Part shown: positions 31,827 through 42,297 of the stretch, in pieces
How the letters are laid out: each line of letters begins with the position of its first letter
Numbering within the stretch: position 1 is the first letter of the stretch
DNA from: Aphrocallistes beatrix
Lineage: Eukaryota > Porifera > Hexactinellida > Sceptrulophora > Aphrocallistidae
Direction of reading: 5' to 3'
NCBI GenBank assembly: GCA_963281255.1
Contig: OY725494.1
Span: 558,001-622,000, forward strand
Length of the DNA: 64,000 nucleotides
Program-made: the position numbers and the translations under genes
The notes under the pieces: generated by a model
Seen by the model: only the letters and a program-made list of their open reading frames with translations
Told to the model about the DNA's origin: nothing
Databases searched by the model: none

Positions 31827-32780
31827 GATTCTTTCCCATACAAATAGTACTAAATTGGATCTTTTCATGAAGGGCAATACGTTTAAATTCCAAAAGATTC
31901 TAAAAGTCTGATTTCACATTCGAATTAGTCATAGTTGAACATATCTAATAAATTACTCAACTCAATGAATAATCTTATCAGCCTGAGTCACCATAAAAAG
32001 TTCAAAGAATCTTAGTTTTACCTCAGTTTTAAGCTTGTGTGTGTTAATTGACCCTGTGTGTAATACCTTTAGGTGTGTTAACCTTTCTTAGAGTTTACTT
32101 TAGTTGTGTGACTTTATTGTGTTCACTTTCAATAAAATAATACTTGGGACTTCTAACCAGTCCATGGTCCATTTTATCATAACAGTACTCCCTCCTTATC
32201 TTTCGTACTCCACGCTTAAATGTATTATAGTGTATCGCAATAGAAAAGATTATGTGCATATTTTCACACCTTTATATACTCATTTGACGAATTTTGAAAG
32301 ATATGCTAGAGTCTAGCTTCCAACGGTTGGCATGGGGTCTTCAGGGGTGTAGAATTCGAATATCATATTTTCGAGTAAGTTTGATAATTAATTTGTTTAC
32401 TTTTGTTCACAATAGATGTATAAAGTAAACAAATCTCAAAAATATGTTGGAAACTTGCCCTCAACGGTAGACATGGAGTTCTAAGGGGTGTAGATTTCGA
32501 ATATCATATTTTCGAGTAAATTTTAACGATTAATTTGTTTACTTTTGTTTACAATAGATACATAAAGTAAACAAATTACAAAAACGCCCCGGGCGGCGCT
32601 TAATAGGGGGCGGCACTTGACCTTGTGTTTCATAAAATATATATTGGTAAACTCATAATTTTGCAAAGTATTTTGAATTTGAACATGCTTTTTCCAGCTA
32701 ATACGAGTATGAATAGTGTTTTAAATTAATTTCAAATATGAAATTCAAAATGGTTTTGTCTATTCACAATTAAAAATATA

Positions 32781-33365
32781 CAGGGTGGTCCACGGATAAT
32801 CTACTGATTTTAAAATGTTATAGGTTGAAGAATTTCATCTCAGATTTTTAGGAATAACCACTCGTTGTATTGCCCAAACAAATACATTTTGAGATTTACT
32901 GGCAAAAACACCGTTAGATTATGTCATTGCGTTTAGAGACTGAAATGAAACTCAACATTGTGAAATGGTACTATGAAAATGTTAAGAGTATAGCCAAAAC
33001 ACAAAGGACTTTCAAGAGAATTTACAAGTGTAAAACAGCTCCACGTGGACAAACAATCAGGAATCTTGTTACGAAATTCGAGGAGAACGGTTTGGTCGCC
33101 AATAAACCAGCACCAGGTCCAGTTTTCACTTCAAGAACCATCCTTTGTTCTGACTATACTCTTAACATTTTCATAGTACCATTTCACAATGTTGACTTTC
33201 ATTTTAGTCTCTAAACGCAAAAACATAATCCAACAGTATTTTTGCCAGTAAATATCAAAATGTATACGTTTGGGCAATAAAACGGGTGATCATTCCTAAA
33301 AATCCGAGAAGGAATTCCTGAAATATAACATTTTTTAATCAGTAGATTATCCGTGGACCACCCTG
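32781..33365 (+). mobile_element. Mariner-type foldback made from a duplicated 5' end
   Basis: TA on both sides. Ends CAGGGTGGTCCACGGATAAT are inverted. The left half contains the start of a transposase (32921-33136: helix-turn-helix region VKWYYENVKSIAKTQRTF and IRNLVTKFEENG). The right half is the reverse complement of the first roughly 150-200 bp, including the start of the same coding region. The DDD domain is absent. Confidence 0.85.
32921..33136 (+). pseudogene. Mariner-like transposase N-terminal fragment
   Basis: Begins MSLRLETEMKLNIVKWYYEN and carries the N-terminal paired-type helix-turn-helix usual in invertebrate mariner/Tc1 transposases. It runs into its own inverted copy after GPVFTSR, so only DNA binding could remain. 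Confidence 0.75.
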
Positions 33366-33489
33366 TAGATGAGAAAAAACACACCACAAATTAAGTTAAC
33401 AAGCACGCTTCGCTTGCTTGTTAATCCATAAGATATTCGCAAGTCTTTTAATAAAATTCGGAATTCGATTATTACGTCGATAATTAATA

Positions 33490-34925
33490 CAAGCACGCTT
33501 CGCTTGCTTGCGCTGCGCGGCTTGCAGACACTGCATGTCCGCAGAGTCGCCCTGCGGGCGCCTGGAGTCACTCAATCCAATATATTTTGGAATTCTTTTC
33601 CTTTATATAAATATTGTAAACAAAGGTCAACGAATAATTTCCATATGGACCCGAAAATATAATATTCTAAATCTACAGCACTAAAACCCCCATGTTAACC
33701 GTTGAAAGCAAGTTTCTAGCACATTTTTGAGATTTGTTTACTTTATGTATCTATTGTAAGCAAAAGTAAACAAATTGATCATCAAATTAACTCGAACACA
33801 TGATGTTCGAAATCTACACCCCTGAAAACCCCATGTCACTCGTTGGAAGCTAGTCTAGCATTATTTTCAAAATTCATCAAATGGTGTGAAAATATGCACA
33901 TAATCTTATTGCCATACATTCTATGATTTGAATAAACGTTTATAAACTTAAATTTATCATTAAGATTGAGAAACCGCGTTAAATAAACATTCATAGCGAA
34001 ATAATATCCTTAATATTCTAATAATACAAATTTATAATAATTAATGCCCTATTGAATTAGTGTTATTTCACTAATCGGAACAAATTCACTAATCCGAACG
34101 ATTTTTTCGAACATTGGAACAGAGCTGTTCGGATTAGCGAGGGTGTACTGTACTTCAAAAATTTCATACTTGTATAATGATTTCTATTGTGATAGTGTAG
34201 TCATTTAGAGATGTGAAAATTTCGCTTAGATCTTAGAACTTAATCGTAGTCATATCATTTGACACCTATATGCCATTTTTCACACCTCTATGACTTATAT
34301 AATTCATCATATCGATCTGAAAATATGATATTCGAAATCTACACCCCTGAAACCCCATGTCAACCGTTGAAAGCAAGTTCCCAGCATATTTTTGAGATTT
34401 GTTTACTTTATGTATCTATTGTAAACAAAAGTAAACAAATAATTTATCATATCGATCTGAAAATATGATATTCGAAATCTACACCCCTGAAAACCCCATG
34501 TCACCCGTTGGAAGCTAGTCTCTAGCATAATTTTCAAAATTCATCAAATGGTGTGAAAATATGTATAAAAAGGTGTGAAAAGATGCACATAATCTTTTTT
34601 ATTGCCATACACTATAATAAATTTAAGATATCAAACATAAGTTGCTTTGAAGTATTTTTAACAATGACGATCTATTGTAGCGTCGTACAATGGTTTCTAT
34701 TGTGACAGTGTAGTCATTTATTTTGTATAGAAAAGGTGCGAAAAATTGTTTTCCATTTTTTTTGCAGAGATGTTAAAATTTCGCTTAGATCTTAGAACTT
34801 AATCGTAGTCATATCATTTGACACCTACATGCCAATTTTCACACCTCTATGACTTCCCAATTCTTCAATCAATTCGGACAAACACATTATTTTTAAAAAA
34901 AATCCTAGCATTTTAATATATAAGA
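33490..34925 (-). mobile_element. Helitron-like family A, near-complete copy
   Basis: On the minus strand: 5' TCTTATATATTAAAATGCTA at 34925, then GTTTGTCCGAATTGATTGAA, three roughly 150-bp internal repeats (GGGGTGTAGATTTCGAATAT; TTTGTTTACTTTTG), and a 3' palindromic tail (GGCGCCCGCAGGGCG; GCGCAAGCAAGC) ending GCGTGCTTG at 33490. It carries a truncated Tigger MITE at about 34070-34152. Used here as the uninterrupted reference for the element split at 15483-32577. Confidence 0.75.
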
Positions 34926-34934
34926 TATATATAC

Positions 34935-35575
34935 AAGCACGCTTAGCTTGCTTGCGCTGCGCGGCTTGCGGATACTTTGTGTCCGCAGAGTCGCCCTGCG
35001 GGCGCCTGGAGTTACTAAATATAACCTATTTTTGGAATTTTTTCCTTTATATAAATATTGTAAACAAATGTTAACGAATAATTTCTCATATGGATCCGAA
35101 TATATGATATTCAAATATTCGTTGGATGCTAGTCTCTAGCCTATTTTTTGTATTTGTTTACTTTATGTATCTATTGTAAGCAAAATCAAACAAATTGATC
35201 ATCAAATTTAATCGAAAATATGATATTCGAAATCTACACCCCTGAAAACCCCATGTCAAACGTGAAAGCAAGTTTCCGACATATTTTTGAGATTTGTTTA
35301 CTTTATGTATCTATTGTAAACAAAAGTAAACAAATAATTTATCATATAGAACTGAAAATATGATATTCGAAATCTAGACCCCTAAAAACCCCATGTCACT
35401 CGTTGGAAGCTAGTCTCTAGCATATTTTTCAAAATTCCTCAAATGGTGTGAAAATATGTATATAGAGGTGTGAAAATATACACATAATCTTTTTTTATTG
35501 CCATACACTATAATACATTTAAGATATCAGACATAAGTTGTGGCTATGAAGTATTAATAACAATAACGATCATAC
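34935..35575 (-). mobile_element. Helitron-like family A, 3' part, abutting the previous copy
   Basis: The 3' tail (GCAAGCTAAGCGTGCTTG at 34935) lies only 10 bp beyond the 5' end of the 33490-34925 copy, in the same orientation, followed by two internal repeat units. The 5' end is missing at about 35575. Head-to-tail stacking is common for Helitrons. Confidence 0.7.
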
Positions 35576-35589
35576 TTACCAACACTCCA

Positions 35590-37066
35590 GGGATTATTGA
35601 TATATACGTAGTATATATATGTCACGAATTAATTGAAGATCCTGCCGGTCATAGAAGGCTGATTTTTGGCATGTGGGGTCTTTTAGCTATGGCTCCACTA
35701 AGTTCTGACCTCAGACGAAAATGTCGACTCATCATGGAACTTATGACGCCATTGTCACCTTTTTAATAATTCGAAATATCAGTTTTCCGACTATAACTCA
35801 ACCATTGTATGGGATAGAAGGCTGAAATTTTAATAGACTGTGTATATTAATTTTCTTCACATGTGATGCATATATACATATCATCATTATGCATCAAAAA
35901 TTTAAAAATTGACAAATTTGATGATTTTTCGAGTGATATCGATTTTAACAGTAGGACAGACCATAGCCTACTCTAATAATGCCTCACAGTAAAATAACCA
36001 AGGATGCGGTAATAACTGAATGGATTAATACACGATTAGCCTATAATCGTTAATCATGTAGGATAGGCATTAAGAATGTATTACCAGCATATATAAACAT
36101 GGCATCAAAGTACATATATCCGTTGTCAAAATTTCGATTAGTCATCATATCATTGCGGAACAGGTCATTCTAAAGACAAATTAGCGATTTTCTAAGCTGT
36201 TTTAACCCTATTTCTAAATGGTATTAAGGTGTGATTTTTGTGTAGAACCAAGATTAGTACAAGGTGATTTGAATAATTTAGAAATTTTCAATGGGATGTT
36301 GTTGTATTCCTACGTTGCTATGGTAAAGCATTTTGGTCTTACAATTTGATCGTATTCGATAGGCAATTGGCTACTTCCTATTAGGTAATAATACAAATTT
36401 TACTTCTAAATTCACAGACTACAGAGTTATGCGGCAATTTAGTGTTTGGTCACAATCCTAAAATCAACCCATAACTCAAAACTCCTTGAATTTAGAAGTT
36501 CAAGTTGTATTATTACCTGATAGGAAGTAGTCCATTGCTTATCAAACACAATCAAATTTGGAGCTCTAATCATTACAGTTTGCATGAAATGGCCCAAACA
36601 GACCAAAATGCTTTACCATAGCAACGTAGGAATGCAACAACATTCCATTGAAAATTTCTAAATTATTCAAATCACCTTGTACTAATCTTGGTTCTACACA
36701 AAAATCACACCTTAATACCATTTAGAAATAGGGTTAAAACAGCTTAGAAAATCGCTAATTTGTCTTTAGAATGACCTGTTCCGCAATGATATGATGACTA
36801 ATCGAAATTTTAACAACGGATATGTGTACTTTGATACCATGTTTATATATGCTGGTAATACATTTTTAATGACTATTCTACATGGTTAACGATATTAGGC
36901 TAATCGTGTATTAATCCATTCGGCTACTACTTCATCCCTAGTCCATGATTTTCAGTCTACTGTGAGGCATTATTAGAGTAGGCTATGGACAGACATATTT
37001 AGAGATGTTATCTCTCTTATAATTAATCAATGTGAGCCCAGGCGCCCTTTGGGCGCCTGGGCTCAT
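35590..37066 (+). mobile_element. Helitron-like family B copy split by a palindromic element
   Basis: Matches 45680-46140 (GAAGGCTGATTTTTGGCATG; GTCGACTCATCATGGAA; AATTGACAAATTTGATGATT) up to 35960 and resumes at 36989 with ACAGACATATTTAGAG. The 3' end has only the first palindrome (AGGCGCCCTTTGGGCGCCT) and lacks the CGGACAC and CGAAGCG parts. Confidence 0.72.
35961..36988. mobile_element. 1028-bp near-perfect palindrome (hairpin transposon)
   Basis: Ends CCATAGCCTACTCTAATAAT. ACAGA is duplicated at 35956-35960 and 36989-36993. Both halves match almost base for base to the middle (about 36430-36490 is the only loop). No coding frame. The first roughly 90 bp resemble the inner ends of the foldback arms at 6672 and 7395. 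Confidence 0.9.
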
Positions 37067-37211
37067 TTATGACTTTGCTTTTTTCATTTATGACTTTGCA
37101 ATATAACACCAAAATATTAAAGAATTGATTGTAAGTCTAATGAACATAATCTTGTTCGAGAAATCCGTTTAAAGAGATGAATATAGCATAAAACTACTTA
37201 CCTTCGGAAGC

Positions 37212-37311
37212 ATCATCAAGATTAAAATATTGCAAAGATTTAGGTTTAGACAAATTCTCAATCATTTCAAAGTTTCCCTCACTCTGACCTAGGAATGTAG
37301 AGGCTATCTTT
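37212..37311 (-). CDS. Possible orphan exon, minus strand
   Basis: Open stretch reading IASTFLGQSEGNFEMIEN, then LSKPKSLQYFNLDDASE, between an AAAAG acceptor-like site and a good donor (GAAG|GTAAGTAG). No domain is recognised. If it belongs with the exon at 39610-39685, at least one exon is missing because the phases do not join directly. Everything downstream has been overrun by repeats. Confidence 0.3.
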
Positions 37312-37424
37312 TATTAAGAAAATAAAATTTTAAAGTTTAAACTCCGAATGTAAATAATTCCTGACTTCAATGTAAGCAGTTCATACACATTTTCATTTTC
37401 AGACTTAATTTTATCATTCAGTAA

Positions 37425-38361
37425 GGGCATGCCTAATTTACGGGACGGGACGGGACCATCTCGGGAAATCTAGGTACCTAATTTACGGGACGGGACGAGT
37501 CAAGATGCCTAATTTATGGGACGGGACGAGTCAAGATGCCTAATTTACGGGACGGGACGAGTCAAGATGCCTAATTTACGGGACGAGACGAGTTAAGATG
37601 CCTAATTTACGGGACGGGACATAATTATTCCGGGAAACTTTTGTTAGTACTTAATTTGCGAGACGGGACAAAAATACCTCACTATACAGTCGAGTCGATT
37701 CAGTGTATTGTGACACTTAGTCACCCCATTATTCACTAGACTACGTATATTCTATTAACTATGTATTTTATTCATTATATCAATATTTATTCTACAATTC
37801 ACAATATAGTTATATACTACAGTGAAGATTGGATATAACGACAAATCGCAAATAACGACATTTTTCTCTTGCCCAATAGTACGTCGTTATAATTATTAGG
37901 GTACAATGAATCCGCTTAATCAGAACACATTGGGTCGTGATACTTTGTCCCGATTAAGCAGAATTCCCAATTAACCAATAGTATTTAATACTAAATTCTA
38001 TGTATGACAACTATTCTACTCAGGGGCGTTCCCAAGGGGGGGGGGGGGGGGGGGGGCATCCGGTTCATTTTCCCGAGTTTGTTTCTCCGCTTGCCCCGGT
38101 TTAGAAAATTCTTGTGATCGCCCCTTATTCTATTTCCTGGAGATTTAAGCAGTTTTCGCGATTAATCGATGTCACAATACTTTGAATCGACTCGACTGTA
38201 TAATTAGGTATTTTTCTGTCCTGTCCGGCAAATTATGTACTGACAAAGTTTCAGGAATGATCCGCCCCGTCCCGTAAATTAGGTACCTAGATTTTCCGGG
38301 ATGGTTCCGTCCCGTCCCGTAAATTAGGCATCTTAACTCGTCCCGTAAATTAGGCATGCCC
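37425..38361. mobile_element. MITE with 31-bp terminal arrays and perfect 8-bp duplication
   Basis: TTCAGTAA is duplicated at 37417-37424 and 38362-38369. Ends GGGCATGCCTAATTTACGGG. The left side has five to six units of GATGCCTAATTTACGGGACG plus GGACGAGTCAA (31 bp); the right side has two to three. A second MITE (37687-38198) sits inside. Confidence 0.88.
37687..38198. mobile_element. Tigger-type MITE, itself a host for further MITE fragments
   Basis: TA on both sides; ends CAGTCGAGTCGATTCA and the complement TGAATCGACTCGACTG. Inside are TTAATCRGRACA Tigger-like segments (37912-37985) and a CAGGGGCG ... CGCCCCTT hAT-type fragment (about 38021-38127) with a poly-G run at about 38036-38057. 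Confidence 0.8.
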
Positions 38362-38624
38362 TTCAGTAAAGGGTTAAAATAGTTGGCAATTGTGGGGGCG
38401 CGTGCGGTGATATTTTACATCAAAACTAATTCTGTCGAATGTATGATATCCCAATCAATCGTAATCAATACCCCTACACCTGAAATACAATTTAATGCTT
38501 ATTGAAATAATGACATTAATGACAATATATGTGGCTGCTAAATATTGATGCGAGCAGTTGGGCTAAAACAAGTTTTCAGTAACCTTATAAGAATGTTTTT
38601 GATATAATGTGCTTTTCGACTTAG

Positions 38625-38777
38625 AATTTTAAATGGCTCGTTTGGAGTACGTCCATCCAAACATTTGAATTCTTAAAACATGGGAAATATCCAGATGAAC
38701 TTTCCCGCCAATAGAAGTGGAACTTCAAGAGGAAGTTGACCAGATTATTTGTCTCTGAGTCGGACATAATCTACAAG
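38625..38777 (+). pseudogene. Remnant Ginger-type N-terminal integrase exon
   Basis: Bounded by CGACTTAG and AAG|GTGAGT. Reads FEFLKHGKYPDELSRQ, one stop (TAG at 38712), then KWNFKRKLTRLFVSESDIIY. This is the pattern found just before the HHCC domain in Ginger/KRBA2-like integrases. The rest of the gene is missing nearby; another integrase exon lies at 41728. Confidence 0.55.
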
Positions 38778-39609
38778 GTGAGTACAATCTGATAATTAAA
38801 AAAGTGATGTGACCTCTCAAAACCTAAACCACCGATGAAGAAATCGAAAATCTGAAAGATATATACGTACAAGTAGTACCTCGATGTTGGTGTTCCAGAA
38901 ATGATTTTTATTAGTATTAGTATTAAATGTTTTGTGGTTTCGAATACATTTATTCTTAACTCAATTTATGCGCACCGTCACCTCGTTGCTCTAGTGAAAC
39001 TTTTTTAGATTTTTGAAAAATCTTTGTCATTGCATAATTCTTACATTACGAGCGCAAAGTAGGAATTTTTAAAGACACAAATTATTCAAACTTGGTTGTA
39101 CCAAGTAATAATATTCTACTTGGCGCAGAAACCGGACGACACAGCCCAATCGAATAATATAATGGTTATATTTAGCGTCCTTAATTAAGGGTATGTTAGA
39201 GGTAGTATCCCTACAAATAAAGTTCGAAAGTTGCTTTCTACTTTTCGTCTTGATTTTTATACATCAAAATGAATTAATAATAAGCCAATAAATAAAAGAT
39301 ATTGCACCATCGATGGATAAAATAGCTCTAGATCGATATTTCAGCTTCTAAGATATGAACGTTGAAAATTTTCTGGAGAAAAAAACCCAAACTCCCTTAT
39401 TTTTATTTGCTCGCTTCGCTAGCTCAAGAATCTATAATCCAAAATCCTGGCTACGCCCCTGGATTAATGCTTGTATTCTAATTCTAGGACAGTCTAATTT
39501 AAGGTGGCTCCGCTAAATTGAAATTTCTAGAGCCGCCGCTAGTTAGAGAATAGACAGTATTAACTTAAAAGATACAGAGAATAATAAAATAAAACATATA
39601 ATGGTCTAC
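38778..39609. other. No gene recognised
   Basis: AT-rich, no repeat or domain identified. If the start exon at 39610-39685 is real this would be intron. Confidence 0.4.
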
Positions 39610-39685
39610 CTGACTCTTCTTTAAGTTCATATTCATGATCTTGTGGAGTAGAAATGTTACATTCATCGGGAAAAGCTGTTGCCAT
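39610..39685 (-). CDS. Possible first coding exon of an unknown gene
   Basis: ATG at 39685 opens MATAFPDECNISTPQDHEYE then LKEES and stops at a consensus-like donor (CAG|GTAGAC) at 39610. The short acidic peptide has no known domain. The opening MATA resembles the NHL proteins of this window, but what follows does not. Weak support: an open frame and a donor only. Confidence 0.3.
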
Positions 39686-39993
39686 AGTATTTCATATAGC
39701 TACTCATATAATAATGATATTTATGTAAATTAAATAAGAGAATATCATTTTTATATTTAGATTCGTATATTCTTACAAAGATTGCAGTAATTCTGTATGC
39801 AATCTTCCAACCCAAAGAAAATTATGAAATAATGTAGGGAAATGATTATGCATAGATCTTCAAAATTTCACTGTAATTCCAATGCTAATTTAATGACATT
39901 GTATTCAAAAATTTGACTAATTTTCATAATTAGTAATCAAGGCATCTAGGCTATTAATTTGCAAAAGATATATGATGAGTAATGATATATATA

Positions 39994-40455
39994 CAGTCGA
40001 ACCTGCTATAACGGCCACTCTATATAACGGTCACCTGTCTATAGCGGTCACCAATGAACAGTCCCGTCCGAAATTTCATAATATTGAACTTGTGTGAGCG
40101 GTCAGAGCGGTCACCTGCTCAACGCGGCCAGCGGCCACCCTTTTGTAGTCCCTTACTTACCCTAAAACTGTGTATAACGGCCATCACCTGTCTATAACGG
40201 CCACTACCTGTCTATAACGGTCACTACTTGTATATAACGGCCATCACCTTTTTCACCTTTTTATGTGTTTACTACATGACCTGTTACGAACGATAAACAG
40301 GTTTCATGTAATTACTTCAAGTAATGGAACTACATATAGTAACTATGTTTCATTCTAGATAGGGTTAAGACAATCACCTGTATATAACGATCACCCGTGT
40401 ATAACGGCCAATTTTGTCCAGTCCCTTGGGTGGCCGTTATATACAGGTTCCACTG
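39994..40455. mobile_element. Tigger-type MITE, second GGCCGTTATA copy (inverted)
   Basis: TA on both sides; ends CAGTCGAACCTGCTATAACG and CAGTGGAACCTGTATATAAC (right end reverse-complemented). It mirrors the copy at 9584-10032. Confidence 0.88.
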
Positions 40456-40457
40456 TA

Positions 40458-40924
40458 TATATATATATATCAACTACCAGGCACAGAAAGCTGATTTTTG
40501 GCTATGGCTCCACTAAGTTCTGAGCTCAGGCGAAAATGTCGACTCATCATGGAATTATGACATCATTGACACATTTTTAAAAGTTAAGCAATACAGTTAT
40601 TCGAGCATAACTCAGCCATTATAGGAGATAGAAAGCTGAAATTTTAATAGAATCTGTATACTAACATACCTCACATATGATGCAACTATCATCAAAAAAA
40701 TCATCACTCATCACTGTTAGACGTCATCATTACGCATCAAAATTTGAAAAATTGATAAATTCGGTGATTTTTCGTGCGATATAGATTATAACAGTAGGAC
40801 AGATGTATTTAGAGATGTTATCTCCCTTATAATGAATCAATGTTACTCCAGGCACCCAAAGGGCGCCTCCGGCGGACACAAAGTGTCCGCCAGCAAGGCA
40901 GCACAAGCAAGCGAAGTGCGCTTG
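40458..40924 (+). mobile_element. Helitron-like family B, 5'-truncated copy
   Basis: From a TA run through AGAAAGCTGATTTTTGGC to the complete palindromic 3' tail (GGCGGACACAAAGTGTCCGC; AGCAAGCGAAGTGCGCTTG) ending at 40924. The 5' signature is missing where the MITE at 39994-40455 abuts it. Confidence 0.75.
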
Positions 40925-41545
40925 TTATCATAATAACGCATCAATGTTCAAATTTAACCATAAAGACCTTAAGGGCTATAATTTGAGATATAGATATGAT
41001 AAAACCAAAGTGACCACATATGCTTGATAAGATTCTCTACATTATCACTCCATTCGGTCGAATATGGATTCATCATGGGTGATAAACTCATGATTACCTA
41101 TATTTCATTTTTATTATACAATTATCCGCAGATTAGTGAAATTAAAATCATTATCTGGCTTACCATTAACTTTAGATTGAAAAGTCGTTCAGTGGGAATA
41201 TCAATAAACCACCTTAAACATGTTCTTAAATTGTGGAAATGAGGAAATGCGCTTCGTAAAAGTAATTTTAATCATATGAACAGATAGTTAGAAATATATA
41301 CTCTAGTATATCACAGTACTTGTAATTTAACTTAATTATTACATTTGACTTCATTTGTGCATATTATTATGGTCATGAGTTCACTGAGGGTATTTGCATT
41401 GCTATACCTGTTTTGTGACATACCATGTATCTAATTTCATTCAATGCATTGGATTTAATTATTCTGAATCTTATAACCTACAAGTACTTTCAATCGAGTT
41501 CTGTAAGATAATACTTGCTATTGCGTATATAAATATCTTAAATAT
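40925..41545. other. No gene recognised
   Basis: AT-rich, short open frames only. No repeat family identified. Confidence 0.4.
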
Positions 41546-41622
41546 TAAAACGTTAGGATTTGTTTGTTTGTCCGAATTGATTGAAGAATTGGTAAGTCGT
41601 CGAGATACGAAATTTGGCATGT
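41546..41622 (+). mobile_element. Helitron-like family A, 5' end fragment
   Basis: TCTTAAATATTAAAACGTTA, GTTTGTTTGTCCGAATTGAT and GAAATTTGGCATGTG match the first roughly 75 bp of family A; the rest is absent. Confidence 0.7.
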
Positions 41623-41727
41623 GAACAACATGAACAAGGCAAAGAGTTCACTAGCAATTTAAGCTATGATTTTGCAATAATATATGTGAAGATACGATTG
41701 TCATAATAGTATTTTCCTCCCTTTTAG

Positions 41728-41836
41728 ATTTTTCAGCAATTTCATCATATGTTAAAAGTTGATAACCGCAGTACTCGTGCCTACCACCGGATGACAAATG
41801 GGTTGGTCGAGGCGCTTAGCAAGATTTTAAAACTGT
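41728..41836 (+). pseudogene. Remnant Ginger integrase exon with the catalytic Glu
   Basis: After CTTTTAG reads IFQQFHHMLKVDNRSTRAYH then RMTNGLVEALSKILKL. This aligns with exon 4 of the nested Ginger gene (EFQEFHRKLGVDNRKTTAYH ... NGLVEAHNKIIK), including the intron position. Only about 36 codons survive. Confidence 0.72.
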
Positions 41837-42297
41837 ATGTGGTATTATTTTATTTATTTATAATTTTAATTTTGTTATTTAATGATGCATTAAATTCTAA
41901 GTTGAACAGGATGACCTTTTAGACTGGGCACATTGGTCTTCGAATATCATATTTTCGTGTTCATGAGATTTATTATTTGTTCATTTTTATTGAAAAATAG
42001 TTCAATGAAGTGTAAAAATTTTTGATACGTCACTGCCGTACCCATTCGAAAAATCTGACTATATTGACTGATTATAATTTGACAGTATTCTAGCAACTTT
42101 ATTCTGCCTTCAAACTTCTGTATTTTACCAATTACATTCCCAATTTCTTTTGGCAGAGAGAATCGAATTGAATACTCTTGAATTCTTTCTGATTAGTCCC
42201 TGATTTTTAACGATGAATAAGTAGCATGCTTCATGGATATTTCATAAAAAAAAATTTATTTTTCAATTTATTTTTTGCTTCATATTATTATGCCTAG
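41837..42297. other. No gene recognised
   Basis: A short family A-like segment (GAATATCATATTTTCGTG near 41940) is visible; otherwise unassigned AT-rich sequence. Confidence 0.4.

Larger units (their letters stand above)
27949..32214 (+). mobile_element. P-type transposon (P2) hosting a Merlin element
   Basis: Ends CGTGGAGTACGAAATATAAG and its counterpart, with CTTAAAT duplicated at 27942-27948 and 32215-32221. Removal restores the Helitron family sequence. The ends are homologous to P1. Only the start of a THAP frame (28355) remains; most of the interior is the Merlin element 28512-31449 and a 124-bp satellite. Confidence 0.85.
15483..32577 (+). mobile_element. Helitron-like family A element split by three successive insertions
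   Basis: Starts TCTTATATATTAAAAAGC at 15483. The family sequence then reads 15483-15603, 27607-27735, 27914-27948 and 32215-32577, matching in order the uninterrupted minus copy at 33490-34925. The gaps are a Ginger element, a hAT MITE and a P element. The final part has two units of the family's roughly 150-bp internal repeat (GGGGTGTAGATTTCGAATAT). The usual 3' palindromic end is missing; the sequence changes at 32578. Confidence 0.85.
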
